Assembly: GCA_910588245.1 (NCBI GenBank)
Contig: CAJUQP010000043.1
Location: 1-29,506, forward strand
Reading direction: 5' to 3'
Source: an uncultured Muribaculaceae bacterium
GTDB lineage: Bacteria; Bacteroidota; Bacteroidia; Bacteroidales; Muribaculaceae
Length of the DNA: 29,506 nt
In this document: positions 15,934-23,421 of the stretch, in pieces
How the letters are laid out: each line of letters starts with the position of its first letter
How positions within the stretch are numbered: position 1 is the stretch's first letter
Notes under the pieces: generated by a model
What the model saw: the letters and a program-made list of their open reading frames with translations, nothing else
The model's database searches: none
What the model was told of the DNA's origin: nothing
Made by a program: the position numbers and the translations under genes

Positions 15934-18831
15934 TTGAGGCGAATTATCCTATATATCATTGCTTTGGCCTTCATTGGCCTGGCCATTGCCGGAAAGGCTG
16001 AGCTTCCGCAGATTGTCTCCGGACAGCTCCCCCGCACGGAGACTGCCGATTCTTCGGCGGTCATACGCTCTGTGCCCCTGGATTCCCTGGTGATAAACAC
16101 AGATTCCATAACCGTCAGAGGCGACTCCGTATTCTACCGGGTCGGCTCAACGACTGAAGTGACAGATTCGATATCGCTCGATTCAATTCCATCCGATTCC
16201 CTACACTCCGCACGCCTCGGCGACCCGATGCCTGCAGACTCCACAAGAACCAGGCTCTCCAGGATTAACCGCACGGAGACCGACTTGAAAAACTCCGTGA
16301 CATTCGAGGCCAAAGACTCTCTCGTGATGGTCGGCCAAAACAACACTTACCTTTATGGCGACGGCAATGTGGAATACGGGGAGTTCAAACTCAACGCGCA
16401 GGAGATCCGCATGGAGCTCGACAAATCTACGGTCTATGCCGAAGGGGCTATCGACTCGACAGGCAACCTGGCCGGCAACCCTGTCTTCAACCAGGGCAGC
16501 GACTCCTATGAATCGAAGCAGATGTCATACAACTTCAAGACGGAGCGCGGCTACATAACCGATGTCGTCACCGAGCAGGGCGAGGGATACCTCACCGGCG
16601 GACGCTCGAAAAAAATGGAAGACGGCTCATACTTCATTGAAGACGGCATGTATACCACATGCGATAATCACGAGCATCCACACTTCGGCCTCAGGATAAC
16701 CAAGGGAAAGATGATCCCCAACAAAAACGTCGTGTCGGGGCCTGCCTACATGGTGCTCGCCGATGTGCCTCTCCCCATCGCCCTCCCTTTCGGTTATTTT
16801 CCTTTCACGAAAGACTATTCAAGCGGCATCATCTTCCCCACATTCGGCGAAGACTACAACCGGGGATTCTATCTGCGCGATGGCGGATATTATTTCGCCA
16901 TATCCGATTACGTCGACCTTGCCCTGCGCGGAGAAATCTACACGAAGGGGTCATGGGGCATATCAGGCCATTCTTCATACACAAAGAGATATAAGTTCCG
17001 CGGCAACTTCGACTTCTCCTACATCACCACCATCTACGGCGACAAAGGGAGTCCCGACTATTCGAAGCAGAAGAACTTCCAGATCGTATGGAGCCATTCC
17101 CAGGACACCAAGGCCAATCCCAACATGAATTTCTCGGCCTCCGTCAACTTCACAACCTCGGGATATACCCGCAACGACCTCAACTCATATTATAATTCCT
17201 CTTTCACGGAAAACACCAAATCGTCGACCGTCAACATGACATACCGTTTCCCCGGTACGAAATGGAGCCTCTCGACCACGGCCAACATCTCGCAGCGCAC
17301 GCAAGACTCAACACTTGCCGTGTCGTTCCCCAACCTCAACGTCACCCTGTCGCAGGTGGCCCCCTTCAAGAGAAAGAAGGCCGTCGGAGGCGAGAGATGG
17401 TATGAGAAGATTCGTCTCTCCTACTCCGGACAGTTTCAGAACTCACTCACGGCCAATCAGGATCAGTTCTTCAAGAAGAGCCTTATCAAAGACTGGCGCA
17501 ACGGCATGAGACATTCCATACCTGTCTCGGCCACATTCTCCCTCTTCAAATATATCAACATCTCTCCCTCGATATCCATGAACGACAGGATGTATACCTC
17601 GAAGATACGCCGCCAGTGGGATACCCAGGCATCGCGCGAGGTGGCCGACACCACCTATGGTTTCTACAACCTCTTCGATTTCAATGCATCCCTGTCTCTC
17701 GACACAAAAATCTACGGATTCTGGAAACCCATGAAATTCCTGGGAGACAAAGTGCAGATGATCCGCCATGTCATCACGCCGACCATCTCATTCTCGGCAT
17801 CTCCCGACTTCTCCGACCCCATGTGGGGAGTGTGGGGAAGCTACGATTATGTCGACAGCCAGGGTCTTCCGCAGACCAGGAAATACAACTACTTCTCCCA
17901 TGGCATTTTCGGATCGCCGTCGCAGGGCAAATCAGGAGTCGTATCCATGAGTCTCGCCAATAATCTGGAGATGAAAGTGAAAAGCGACAACGACTCCACA
18001 GGCGTGAAGAAAGTATCGCTCATCGAAAATTTCACCATCAGCCAGAGCTACAACTTCGCTGCCGATTCAATGAACTGGAGTAATGTCAACACTTCTATCC
18101 TACTGCGCCTGGTGAAGAACTTCAACCTCAACCTCTCGGCCACATGGGATCCCTATACCTACCGGCTCTCCCCTTCCGGATCACCCGTAAGGGTCAACGT
18201 GCCGCGCTGGAAGGCGGGCAAAGGATGGGTGAGACTCGCGTCGACAGGCACTTCATTCTCATATACCCTCAACAACCAGACATTCTCCAAAAAGAAAGAT
18301 AACGGCAAAGACAAGGAGAAAGGCAACGGCGACAATGACGACGAGACACCTTTCGACGGAGAAGACGGATCGGAAGCCAACGATTATGATCCCGGCGATC
18401 TTAAACGCAAACGCCGCCAGGAGGCAAAGAAAGAAGCTGCATCCGCCGATGCCGACGGTTATTCGAAATGGGAATGTCCCTGGAGCCTCACCTTCAACTA
18501 TTCCGTAAACTACGGATATGGCGCTTTCGACTACGACAAACTCGAATACAAAGGGAAGTGGACGCAAAACCTCTCCTTCTCCGGCAATATCCGTCCCACC
18601 ACCAATTGGAATTTCTCTTTCTCGGCATCGTATAATTTCGATCTGAAAAAGATATCATATATGAACTGCTCGATCTCGCGCGATCTCCACTGCTTCACGA
18701 TGTCGGCGTCTTTCGTGCCTTTCGGCCCCTACAAATCCTACAATTTCCATATCGCCGTGAAATCGTCGCTGCTGCAAGACCTCAAATACGACAAACGCTC
18801 CTCGACCACAAACGGCGTGAGATGGTATTGA
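15934..18831 (+). CDS. lptD: LPS-assembly outer-membrane protein LptD (Bacteroidota type)
   Basis: LptD is the outer-membrane beta-barrel that inserts lipopolysaccharide into the outer leaflet. The 965-residue protein begins with a signal peptide (MRRIILYIIALAFIGLAIAG) whose only possible start is TTG at 15934; the first downstream in-frame Met is near residue 99. A Ser/Asp/Thr-rich linker is followed by an OstA-like segment (about residues 125-235: GDGNVEYGEFKLNAQEIRME, VYAEGAIDSTGN). Then come GKMIPNKNVVSGPAYM and PLPIALPFGYFPF, typical of the family. A long barrel region of alternating aromatic strands ends in RWY. Four Cys are present (243, 848, 912, 920), as in disulfide-linked LptD. A highly charged insertion (about 786-840) interrupts the barrel and is probably a loop. 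Fusion or truncation is not apparent. Confidence 0.92.
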   Translation: MRRIILYIIALAFIGLAIAGKAELPQIVSGQLPRTETADSSAVIRSVPLDSLVINTDSITVRGDSVFYRVGSTTEVTDSISLDSIPSDSLHSARLGDPMPADSTRTRLSRINRTETDLKNSVTFEAKDSLVMVGQNNTYLYGDGNVEYGEFKLNAQEIRMELDKSTVYAEGAIDSTGNLAGNPVFNQGSDSYESKQMSYNFKTERGYITDVVTEQGEGYLTGGRSKKMEDGSYFIEDGMYTTCDNHEHPHFGLRITKGKMIPNKNVVSGPAYMVLADVPLPIALPFGYFPFTKDYSSGIIFPTFGEDYNRGFYLRDGGYYFAISDYVDLALRGEIYTKGSWGISGHSSYTKRYKFRGNFDFSYITTIYGDKGSPDYSKQKNFQIVWSHSQDTKANPNMNFSASVNFTTSGYTRNDLNSYYNSSFTENTKSSTVNMTYRFPGTKWSLSTTANISQRTQDSTLAVSFPNLNVTLSQVAPFKRKKAVGGERWYEKIRLSYSGQFQNSLTANQDQFFKKSLIKDWRNGMRHSIPVSATFSLFKYINISPSISMNDRMYTSKIRRQWDTQASREVADTTYGFYNLFDFNASLSLDTKIYGFWKPMKFLGDKVQMIRHVITPTISFSASPDFSDPMWGVWGSYDYVDSQGLPQTRKYNYFSHGIFGSPSQGKSGVVSMSLANNLEMKVKSDNDSTGVKKVSLIENFTISQSYNFAADSMNWSNVNTSILLRLVKNFNLNLSATWDPYTYRLSPSGSPVRVNVPRWKAGKGWVRLASTGTSFSYTLNNQTFSKKKDNGKDKEKGNGDNDDETPFDGEDGSEANDYDPGDLKRKRRQEAKKEAASADADGYSKWECPWSLTFNYSVNYGYGAFDYDKLEYKGKWTQNLSFSGNIRPTTNWNFSFSASYNFDLKKISYMNCSISRDLHCFTMSASFVPFGPYKSYNFHIAVKSSLLQDLKYDKRSSTTNGVRWY

Positions 18832-18842
18832 CGCCTCACGAC

Positions 18843-18894
18843 ATAACATCACGGCACGACGCCTGCGCTATTCCGCGCAGGCGTCGTGCGTTAT
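18843..18894 (+). terminator. Terminator after lptD
   Basis: GCACGACGCCTGCGC (18854-18868) pairs perfectly over 15 bases with its complement at 18875-18889 around TATTCC. Flanking ATAAC (18843-18847) and GTTAT (18890-18894) can extend it past a six-base bulge. Only GTTATTT follows, but the stem is very strong. Confidence 0.85.
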
Positions 18895-18968
18895 TTGCCA
18901 TACTACAATCCACCTTACACACATGTGAAGATTTAACAAGCGTGAAGAGGCGTGAAATTCCAAAAAAA

Positions 18969-19000
18969 TTTGGTCATTTCAATCATTAGTGTTACTTTTG
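18969..19000 (+). promoter_or_regulatory. Promoter of the coiled-coil/zapA operon
   Basis: The -33 box TTTG lies at 18969-18972 and the -7 box TACTTTTG at 18993-19000, with a 20-base spacer: a full consensus match. The start near 19006 would leave a leader of only about 12 bases before the ATG at 19018. Transcription may continue through zapA into rny. Confidence 0.85.
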
Positions 19001-19017
19001 TGGAAAATTAGGCATTG

Positions 19018-19314
19018 ATGGCTCTTCCACTTAACAGTCTTCTCAAATCAGTAGATTCGAAAGTGACGGAACTTATGGCCATCCAGCGGCGGCAGCGCGA
19101 ACAGATCGTCAGGCTTGAGAAGGAGAACGAAGATCTCCGGACCCAGCTTTCCGAGACTCGCGCGGAACTCGACAACACAAGGAAAGATGTTGAGTTCCTG
19201 ACAATGTCTCACCGGCTGGCTGACTCTCCCGACTCCGTCATAAGTGCCCGGCGCCGCATTGCCCGATTGATTCGCACCATCGACAACTGCATCTCCATGC
19301 TCAAGGAGGAATGA
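19018..19314 (+). CDS. Short coiled-coil protein upstream of zapA (ZapB-like candidate)
   Basis: This 98-residue cytoplasmic protein has no signal peptide. Residues 15-60 are a strong coiled coil (QREQIVRLEKENEDLRTQLS and beyond, with heptad Leu/Ile/Val). The C-terminal third (SARRRIARLIRTIDNCISML) is a second amphipathic helix. It overlaps the zapA start in an ATGA, so the two are translationally coupled. In E. coli the FtsZ-ring layer factor ZapB is also a short coiled coil that binds ZapA. By position and shape this gene is a candidate functional counterpart, but no homology to ZapB can be shown here. The TTG at 19015 is an alternative start. Confidence 0.75.
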   Translation: MALPLNSLLKSVDSKVTELMAIQRRQREQIVRLEKENEDLRTQLSETRAELDNTRKDVEFLTMSHRLADSPDSVISARRRIARLIRTIDNCISMLKEE

Positions 19315-19616
19315 CGATGAACGACTCTGACAAAATTAAAATGACAATAAATATAGGCGGTGAGCATCTTCAGCTTTCCGTCGATTTCAACAGGCAGGAT
19401 ATCGTGCGCGATGCGGAGAGAGCGGCCGACGACCTATTCAGGTCCTGGCGCTCACGCTGGCCCTCCCGCTCCGACAAAGAGATCCTTGCCATGGTGGCCT
19501 ACCAGTTCGCCTCATTCTATCAGGAGCTTCTCTCCCGATTTGAGAATGCCGCCGTACAGGCTGCCGCCACCGACGAAAAACTCTCCCGCATCCTTGAGGA
19601 AGACCATGCCCTGTGA
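19311..19616 (+). CDS. zapA: Cell division protein ZapA
   Basis: ZapA is a small FtsZ-binding protein that bundles filaments at the division site. The 101-residue product has the family's two-part form. The N-terminal alpha/beta head (KIKMTINIGGEHLQLSVDFN) is followed by RDAERAADDLFRSW. A C-terminal helical part (SDKEILAMVAYQFASFYQEL and onward) is suited to coiled-coil dimerisation. The start at 19311 overlaps the previous stop (ATGA); ATG at 19317 (MNDSDKIK) would remove two residues. It is followed by a 186-base structured spacer and then rny. Confidence 0.85.
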   Translation: MTMNDSDKIKMTINIGGEHLQLSVDFNRQDIVRDAERAADDLFRSWRSRWPSRSDKEILAMVAYQFASFYQELLSRFENAAVQAAATDEKLSRILEEDHAL

Positions 19617-19802
19617 GGCAGTCTGTCCTGATGTCATTTTTCTCCCGGTTTTGTCTGTATCGGATTGTCATCGTCGGCCGCAATGCGGTGGAGCGACGAC
19701 GCTTTGGCGTTGCCATGGCCCGGCGTGACTCGCGCAGTCTCGCCGCAGCCTTCCTGACGAGACTGTAACATTAAAACTATAAAACATCCAATAACAGACA
19801 GA
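19617..19802 (+). ncRNA. Structured spacer between zapA and rny, candidate small RNA
   Basis: This gap is GC-rich and folds well. TCGTCG (19671-19676) pairs with CGACGA (19694-19699) with an inner CCGC-AAT-GCGG hairpin. CAGTCTCG (19735-19742) pairs perfectly with CGAGACTG (19758-19765). AGACTG can instead pair with CAGTCT at 19619-19624, closing a domain of about 147 bases. In proteobacteria the 6S RNA gene lies directly after zapA, so a 6S-like RNA is one possibility (inference by position). I cannot match the 6S consensus by eye and found no promoter inside the gap. A processed leader of rny is the alternative. Confidence 0.35.
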
Positions 19803-21344
19803 ATGGAAACAGCAATATGGATCATAATCGCGGTGGCAGGAGTGGCCATCGGCTATGCAGCGGCACTTCTCGTGGCAAGACGCAACGCGAAGTCGGCCGC
19901 CAACATCATCCTCGAAGACGCCAGGCGTGAGGCCGACGTCATAAAAGAGAAAAAAATACTCCAGGCTAAGGAAGAGGAGATGAGAATCCTATCCGAGGCA
20001 GAACGCTCTGCATCTCAGAAAATCCAGAAAGCGCAGGCTTCCGAGGCTCGCGCACGACAGAAGGAGCAGCAGCTCTCACAGCAGCAGGGCGAACTTGCGC
20101 GCCGCAAGAAAGAACTCGACAATCTCAAGACCAATCTCGACGCTCGCGAGACGACCGTCAACAGCCGTTCCGAACAGGTGGAGCACCTGCGCCGCCAGGC
20201 CCAGGAGGAATTGGAAAGAGTGTCTGGTCTCTCAGCCGATGAAGCTCGGGAGAAACTTGTGGAGTCGCTCAAGGACGAGGCTAAAACCGCCGCCGCAGGA
20301 TATATCAACGACATAATGGACGACGCGAAGCTTACTGCCTCGAAAGAGGCGAAGCGTATCGTGATCCAGTCGATACAGAGAGTCGCCACGGAGACAGCCG
20401 TAGAGAATTCCGTGACAGTATTCCACATCGACAACGATGAGATAAAGGGCCGGATAATCGGCCGCGAAGGACGCAACATACGGGCGCTTGAGGCTGCCAC
20501 AGGCATTGAGATCATAGTCGATGACACCCCCGAGGCCATCGTGCTCTCAGGATTCGATCCTGTGCGCCGCGAGATCGCGCGTCTTGCTCTCCATCAGCTT
20601 GTTGTCGACGGACGCATACACCCTGCGCGCATCGAGGAAGTGGTGGCAAAAGTGCGCAAACAAGTGGAGGAGGAGATCATCGAGACCGGCAAACGCACGG
20701 CTATCGACCTCGGCATCCACGGACTGCATCCTGAGCTCATACGCATGGTAGGCAAAATGAAATACCGTTCCTCTTACGGACAGAACCTTCTCCAGCACTC
20801 CAGGGAGACCGCCAATCTTTGCGCTGTGATGGCTTCAGAGCTTGGTCTGAATCCTAAAAAAGCCCGGAGAGCCGGTCTGCTCCACGACATAGGCAAAGTG
20901 CCCGACGACGAGCCGGAACTTCCCCACGCTCTCCTGGGAATGAAACTCGCGGAGAAATTCAAGGAGAAACCTGAGATATGCAATGCAATTGGCGCGCACC
21001 ACGACGAAGTGGAGCAGACTTCCCTCCTCGCTCCCATTGTGCAGGTGTGCGACGCGATATCCGGAGCGCGTCCTGGCGCACGGCGTGAGATTGTGGAGGC
21101 ATACATCAAGAGGCTCAACGATCTGGAGCAGCTCGCACTCTCCTATCCAGGTGTGCTCAAGACATATGCCATACAGGCCGGTCGAGAGCTGCGTGTGATT
21201 GTGGGTGCCGACAAGATCTCCGATGAGGAGACCGACAAGCTTTCGTCGGAGATAGCACGCAAGATCCAGGATGAGATGACATACCCCGGACAGGTGAAGA
21301 TCACCGTCATCAGGGAGACCCGCGCAGTGGCTTTTGCGAAATAA
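19803..21344 (+). CDS. rny: Ribonuclease Y
   Basis: RNase Y is a membrane-anchored endoribonuclease that starts mRNA decay. The 513-residue protein has an N-terminal membrane helix (about residues 5-26) and a long charged coiled coil (about 35-190). A KH RNA-binding domain follows (GRIIGREGRNIRALEAATG from about residue 217). The HD catalytic domain has LLHDIGK near residues 359-365 and further His residues in IGAHHDEVEQ. Length and order are typical. It follows the structured zapA-rny spacer and precedes ricT by 36 bases. In Bacillus the RicT/RicA/RicF complex steers RNase Y, so the adjacency is functionally suggestive. Confidence 0.97.
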   Translation: METAIWIIIAVAGVAIGYAAALLVARRNAKSAANIILEDARREADVIKEKKILQAKEEEMRILSEAERSASQKIQKAQASEARARQKEQQLSQQQGELARRKKELDNLKTNLDARETTVNSRSEQVEHLRRQAQEELERVSGLSADEAREKLVESLKDEAKTAAAGYINDIMDDAKLTASKEAKRIVIQSIQRVATETAVENSVTVFHIDNDEIKGRIIGREGRNIRALEAATGIEIIVDDTPEAIVLSGFDPVRREIARLALHQLVVDGRIHPARIEEVVAKVRKQVEEEIIETGKRTAIDLGIHGLHPELIRMVGKMKYRSSYGQNLLQHSRETANLCAVMASELGLNPKKARRAGLLHDIGKVPDDEPELPHALLGMKLAEKFKEKPEICNAIGAHHDEVEQTSLLAPIVQVCDAISGARPGARREIVEAYIKRLNDLEQLALSYPGVLKTYAIQAGRELRVIVGADKISDEETDKLSSEIARKIQDEMTYPGQVKITVIRETRAVAFAK

Positions 21345-21380
21345 GCTCCTTGGCTTATCAATCTATAGCGACTGAATCAT

Positions 21381-22817
21381 ATGAAAGAAACTGCTAACGG
21401 CATATCTTCCGAGGGATGCGTGGGCTGTACGAAATCCGGAGGTTGCTTCGGATGCTCGCGGCGTGAGCCCCGTGGCAAACTTCTTGCCACTGACTGGCTC
21501 GCCGACCTGCCGCATCCCGATCCTACCGCCCCTGTCGAAGTGCTCTTCAAGAACACACGCACCGGATTCTTCTCCAATCCTCAGGCCCTCCCGCTGAAGA
21601 TCGGCGATATCGTGGCCGTGGAGGCATCTCCGGGCCATGACATCGGCAGGGTGACCATGACCGGCCATCTTGTGACCATACAGATGAACAAGGCCGGCAT
21701 CAAACAGGATACGGAACTCAAGAAAGTCTTTCGCATCGCCCGTCAGTCAGACATCGACAAATTTGAAGAAGCGAGGGCGAAAGAGCACTCCACAATGATA
21801 AAGGCCCGGTCGATAGCCGAGGAACTCGGACTATCGATGAAAATCGGCGATGTTGAATATCAGGGCGACGGAGCCAAGGCTATATTCTACTATATCGCTG
21901 ACGAGCGTGTGGATTTCCGCAAGCTTATAAGAATCCTTGCCGACACATTCAAGGTCAGGATCGAGATGAAGCAGATCGGCGCACGCCAGGAGGCCGGACG
22001 TATAGGTGGAATCGGACCATGCGGGCGTCCCCTCTGCTGCTCGTCGTGGATGGGCAGATTCGTGTCTGTAGGCACCGGGAGCGCCCGTCTCCAGGATCTG
22101 TCGATGAATCCCCAGAAGCTCGCGGGACAATGCGCCAAGCTCAAATGCTGTCTCAACTTCGAGGTCGACGCCTACGCTGAGGCCCAGCGTCAGCTGCCTG
22201 GTAAAGATGTGACTCTCGAGACCAAAGACGCCACCTATTTCTATTTCAAACCGGATATACTCGCACGCACCGTCACATACTCCACTGATAAGAACATACC
22301 GGCGAATCTTGTCACCATACCTGCCTCCAGAGCCTTTGAAATCATCGCGCTCAACCGACAGGGCATAAGAGTGGAGTCGCTCGACATGGCCTCCGGCGAG
22401 GAACGGGAGAAAGAATACGGCGACATCATAGGACAAGACAGTCTGACACGGTTTGATAAGAACCGGAAGAAAAAAAAGAAGAAAAAAGCCGACGACAAGG
22501 ATGCCACGGCAAAACCGCCGCAGCAGGGAAAGCCACAGACCCCCTCAAGGCCACAGGATGAAGACGGGCAACAGTTGAAAAGACAGCAGTCCGGACGCCC
22601 TCAGAACCGTCAGAACAACATGAACCGGCCGCAAGGGAAAGCCGCCGAGCAGCAGAATCGCCAGCAGGTGAAAGACCGGCCGCAGGGAGAACGACAGATA
22701 CCCCAGGGAGGTCAGAGACCGAGACCAAAGAAAAAAACGGCGCCTCTTCAGGAGAAACGTATGGATCCCGCGGAAGGAGGCAGTCGCGCCCAAAACCCCG
22801 AAGGAGGACAGAGATAA
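21381..22817 (+). CDS. ricT: RicT/PSP1-domain regulatory iron-sulfur protein
   Basis: This 478-residue protein contains the PSP1 C-terminal domain of RicT (YaaT), which in Bacillus subtilis is part of a [4Fe-4S]-binding complex that directs RNase Y cleavage. The signature cysteines are present: GPCGRPLCCSSW and GQCAKLKCCLNFE. An extra N-terminal cluster has Cys13, Cys16, Cys22 and Cys25 (CxxC-x5-CxxC) and could bind metal. The core (residues 40-340) is followed by a poly-Lys stretch (RKKKKKKKAD, about 362-371) and a low-complexity tail of roughly 110 residues rich in Gln, Arg, Pro and Gly, probably disordered and RNA-binding. It lies 36 bases after rny and shares TAATG with gldH. The gene symbol is by homology of the core domain. 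Confidence 0.88.
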   Translation: MKETANGISSEGCVGCTKSGGCFGCSRREPRGKLLATDWLADLPHPDPTAPVEVLFKNTRTGFFSNPQALPLKIGDIVAVEASPGHDIGRVTMTGHLVTIQMNKAGIKQDTELKKVFRIARQSDIDKFEEARAKEHSTMIKARSIAEELGLSMKIGDVEYQGDGAKAIFYYIADERVDFRKLIRILADTFKVRIEMKQIGARQEAGRIGGIGPCGRPLCCSSWMGRFVSVGTGSARLQDLSMNPQKLAGQCAKLKCCLNFEVDAYAEAQRQLPGKDVTLETKDATYFYFKPDILARTVTYSTDKNIPANLVTIPASRAFEIIALNRQGIRVESLDMASGEEREKEYGDIIGQDSLTRFDKNRKKKKKKKADDKDATAKPPQQGKPQTPSRPQDEDGQQLKRQQSGRPQNRQNNMNRPQGKAAEQQNRQQVKDRPQGERQIPQGGQRPRPKKKTAPLQEKRMDPAEGGSRAQNPEGGQR

Positions 22818-23347
22818 TGAGGCCCTGGCGTTTTCTATTTTGCGTGGCACCGGCTGTAGCCGTCGCATGCGCCGAGATTTCAGACACCGACTATTCCAGC
22901 TTTGCCGACATCCCCGCTGAGGGGATGCCGCAAGGCTGGGAGTTTGTTTTCAATCCCACTCAATCTGATTCGGCCGCTATCCTTTCCGGCCACCACGACG
23001 TGGTGGTGGTGGCCAGATACACAAACGAATGTCATTCGCGCAGCATATCCCTTGATATCGAAGAGATATCTTTCTCCAATCCCACCCCTGCCACAACAAG
23101 GGTTGAGATAGATCTTTTCGGTGATGACGGGCGCCCGCTCGGCACGGGAGTGTATGGAGTATATGAGATAGCCGACACGATACATCGGCAGATTGAAATA
23201 GCCGACGGATATTCCATAGCTGTATCCTCCCCCCTTCAGTCCACTCAGACCCGGGGGATGAAGGCCATCGGAATAGTGATTCCTCGTAGTGGTTCACGCC
23301 CTGTCATACCTATCCCGGAGTTTAAAGGGGTACCCGGGAGAAGATAG
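22817..23347 (+). CDS. gldH: GldH-family lipoprotein
   Basis: This 176-residue protein has a signal sequence with a lipobox-like end (AVACA, Cys18) and an all-beta mature part with alternating hydrophobic residues. Examples are DVVVVARYTNECHSRSISLD and RVEIDLFGDDGRPLGTGVYG. This matches the GldH family, which is linked to gliding and type IX secretion in Flavobacteria but is also kept in non-gliding gut Bacteroidales, where its role is unknown. Its ATG shares one base with the ricT stop (TAATG). A GGCCACCAC/GTGGTGGCC inverted repeat lies within the coding region at 22988-23014. Family assignment rests on shape and on the ricT-gldH order known from other Bacteroidales. Confidence 0.75.
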   Translation: MRPWRFLFCVAPAVAVACAEISDTDYSSFADIPAEGMPQGWEFVFNPTQSDSAAILSGHHDVVVVARYTNECHSRSISLDIEEISFSNPTPATTRVEIDLFGDDGRPLGTGVYGVYEIADTIHRQIEIADGYSIAVSSPLQSTQTRGMKAIGIVIPRSGSRPVIPIPEFKGVPGRR

Positions 23348-23421
23348 TCTGATGGGCTTTACTACGCAATTAACTGCATTCGATTGTTATTAAGACAGAC
23401 ACACATCCCTGCTCAGGGAAT

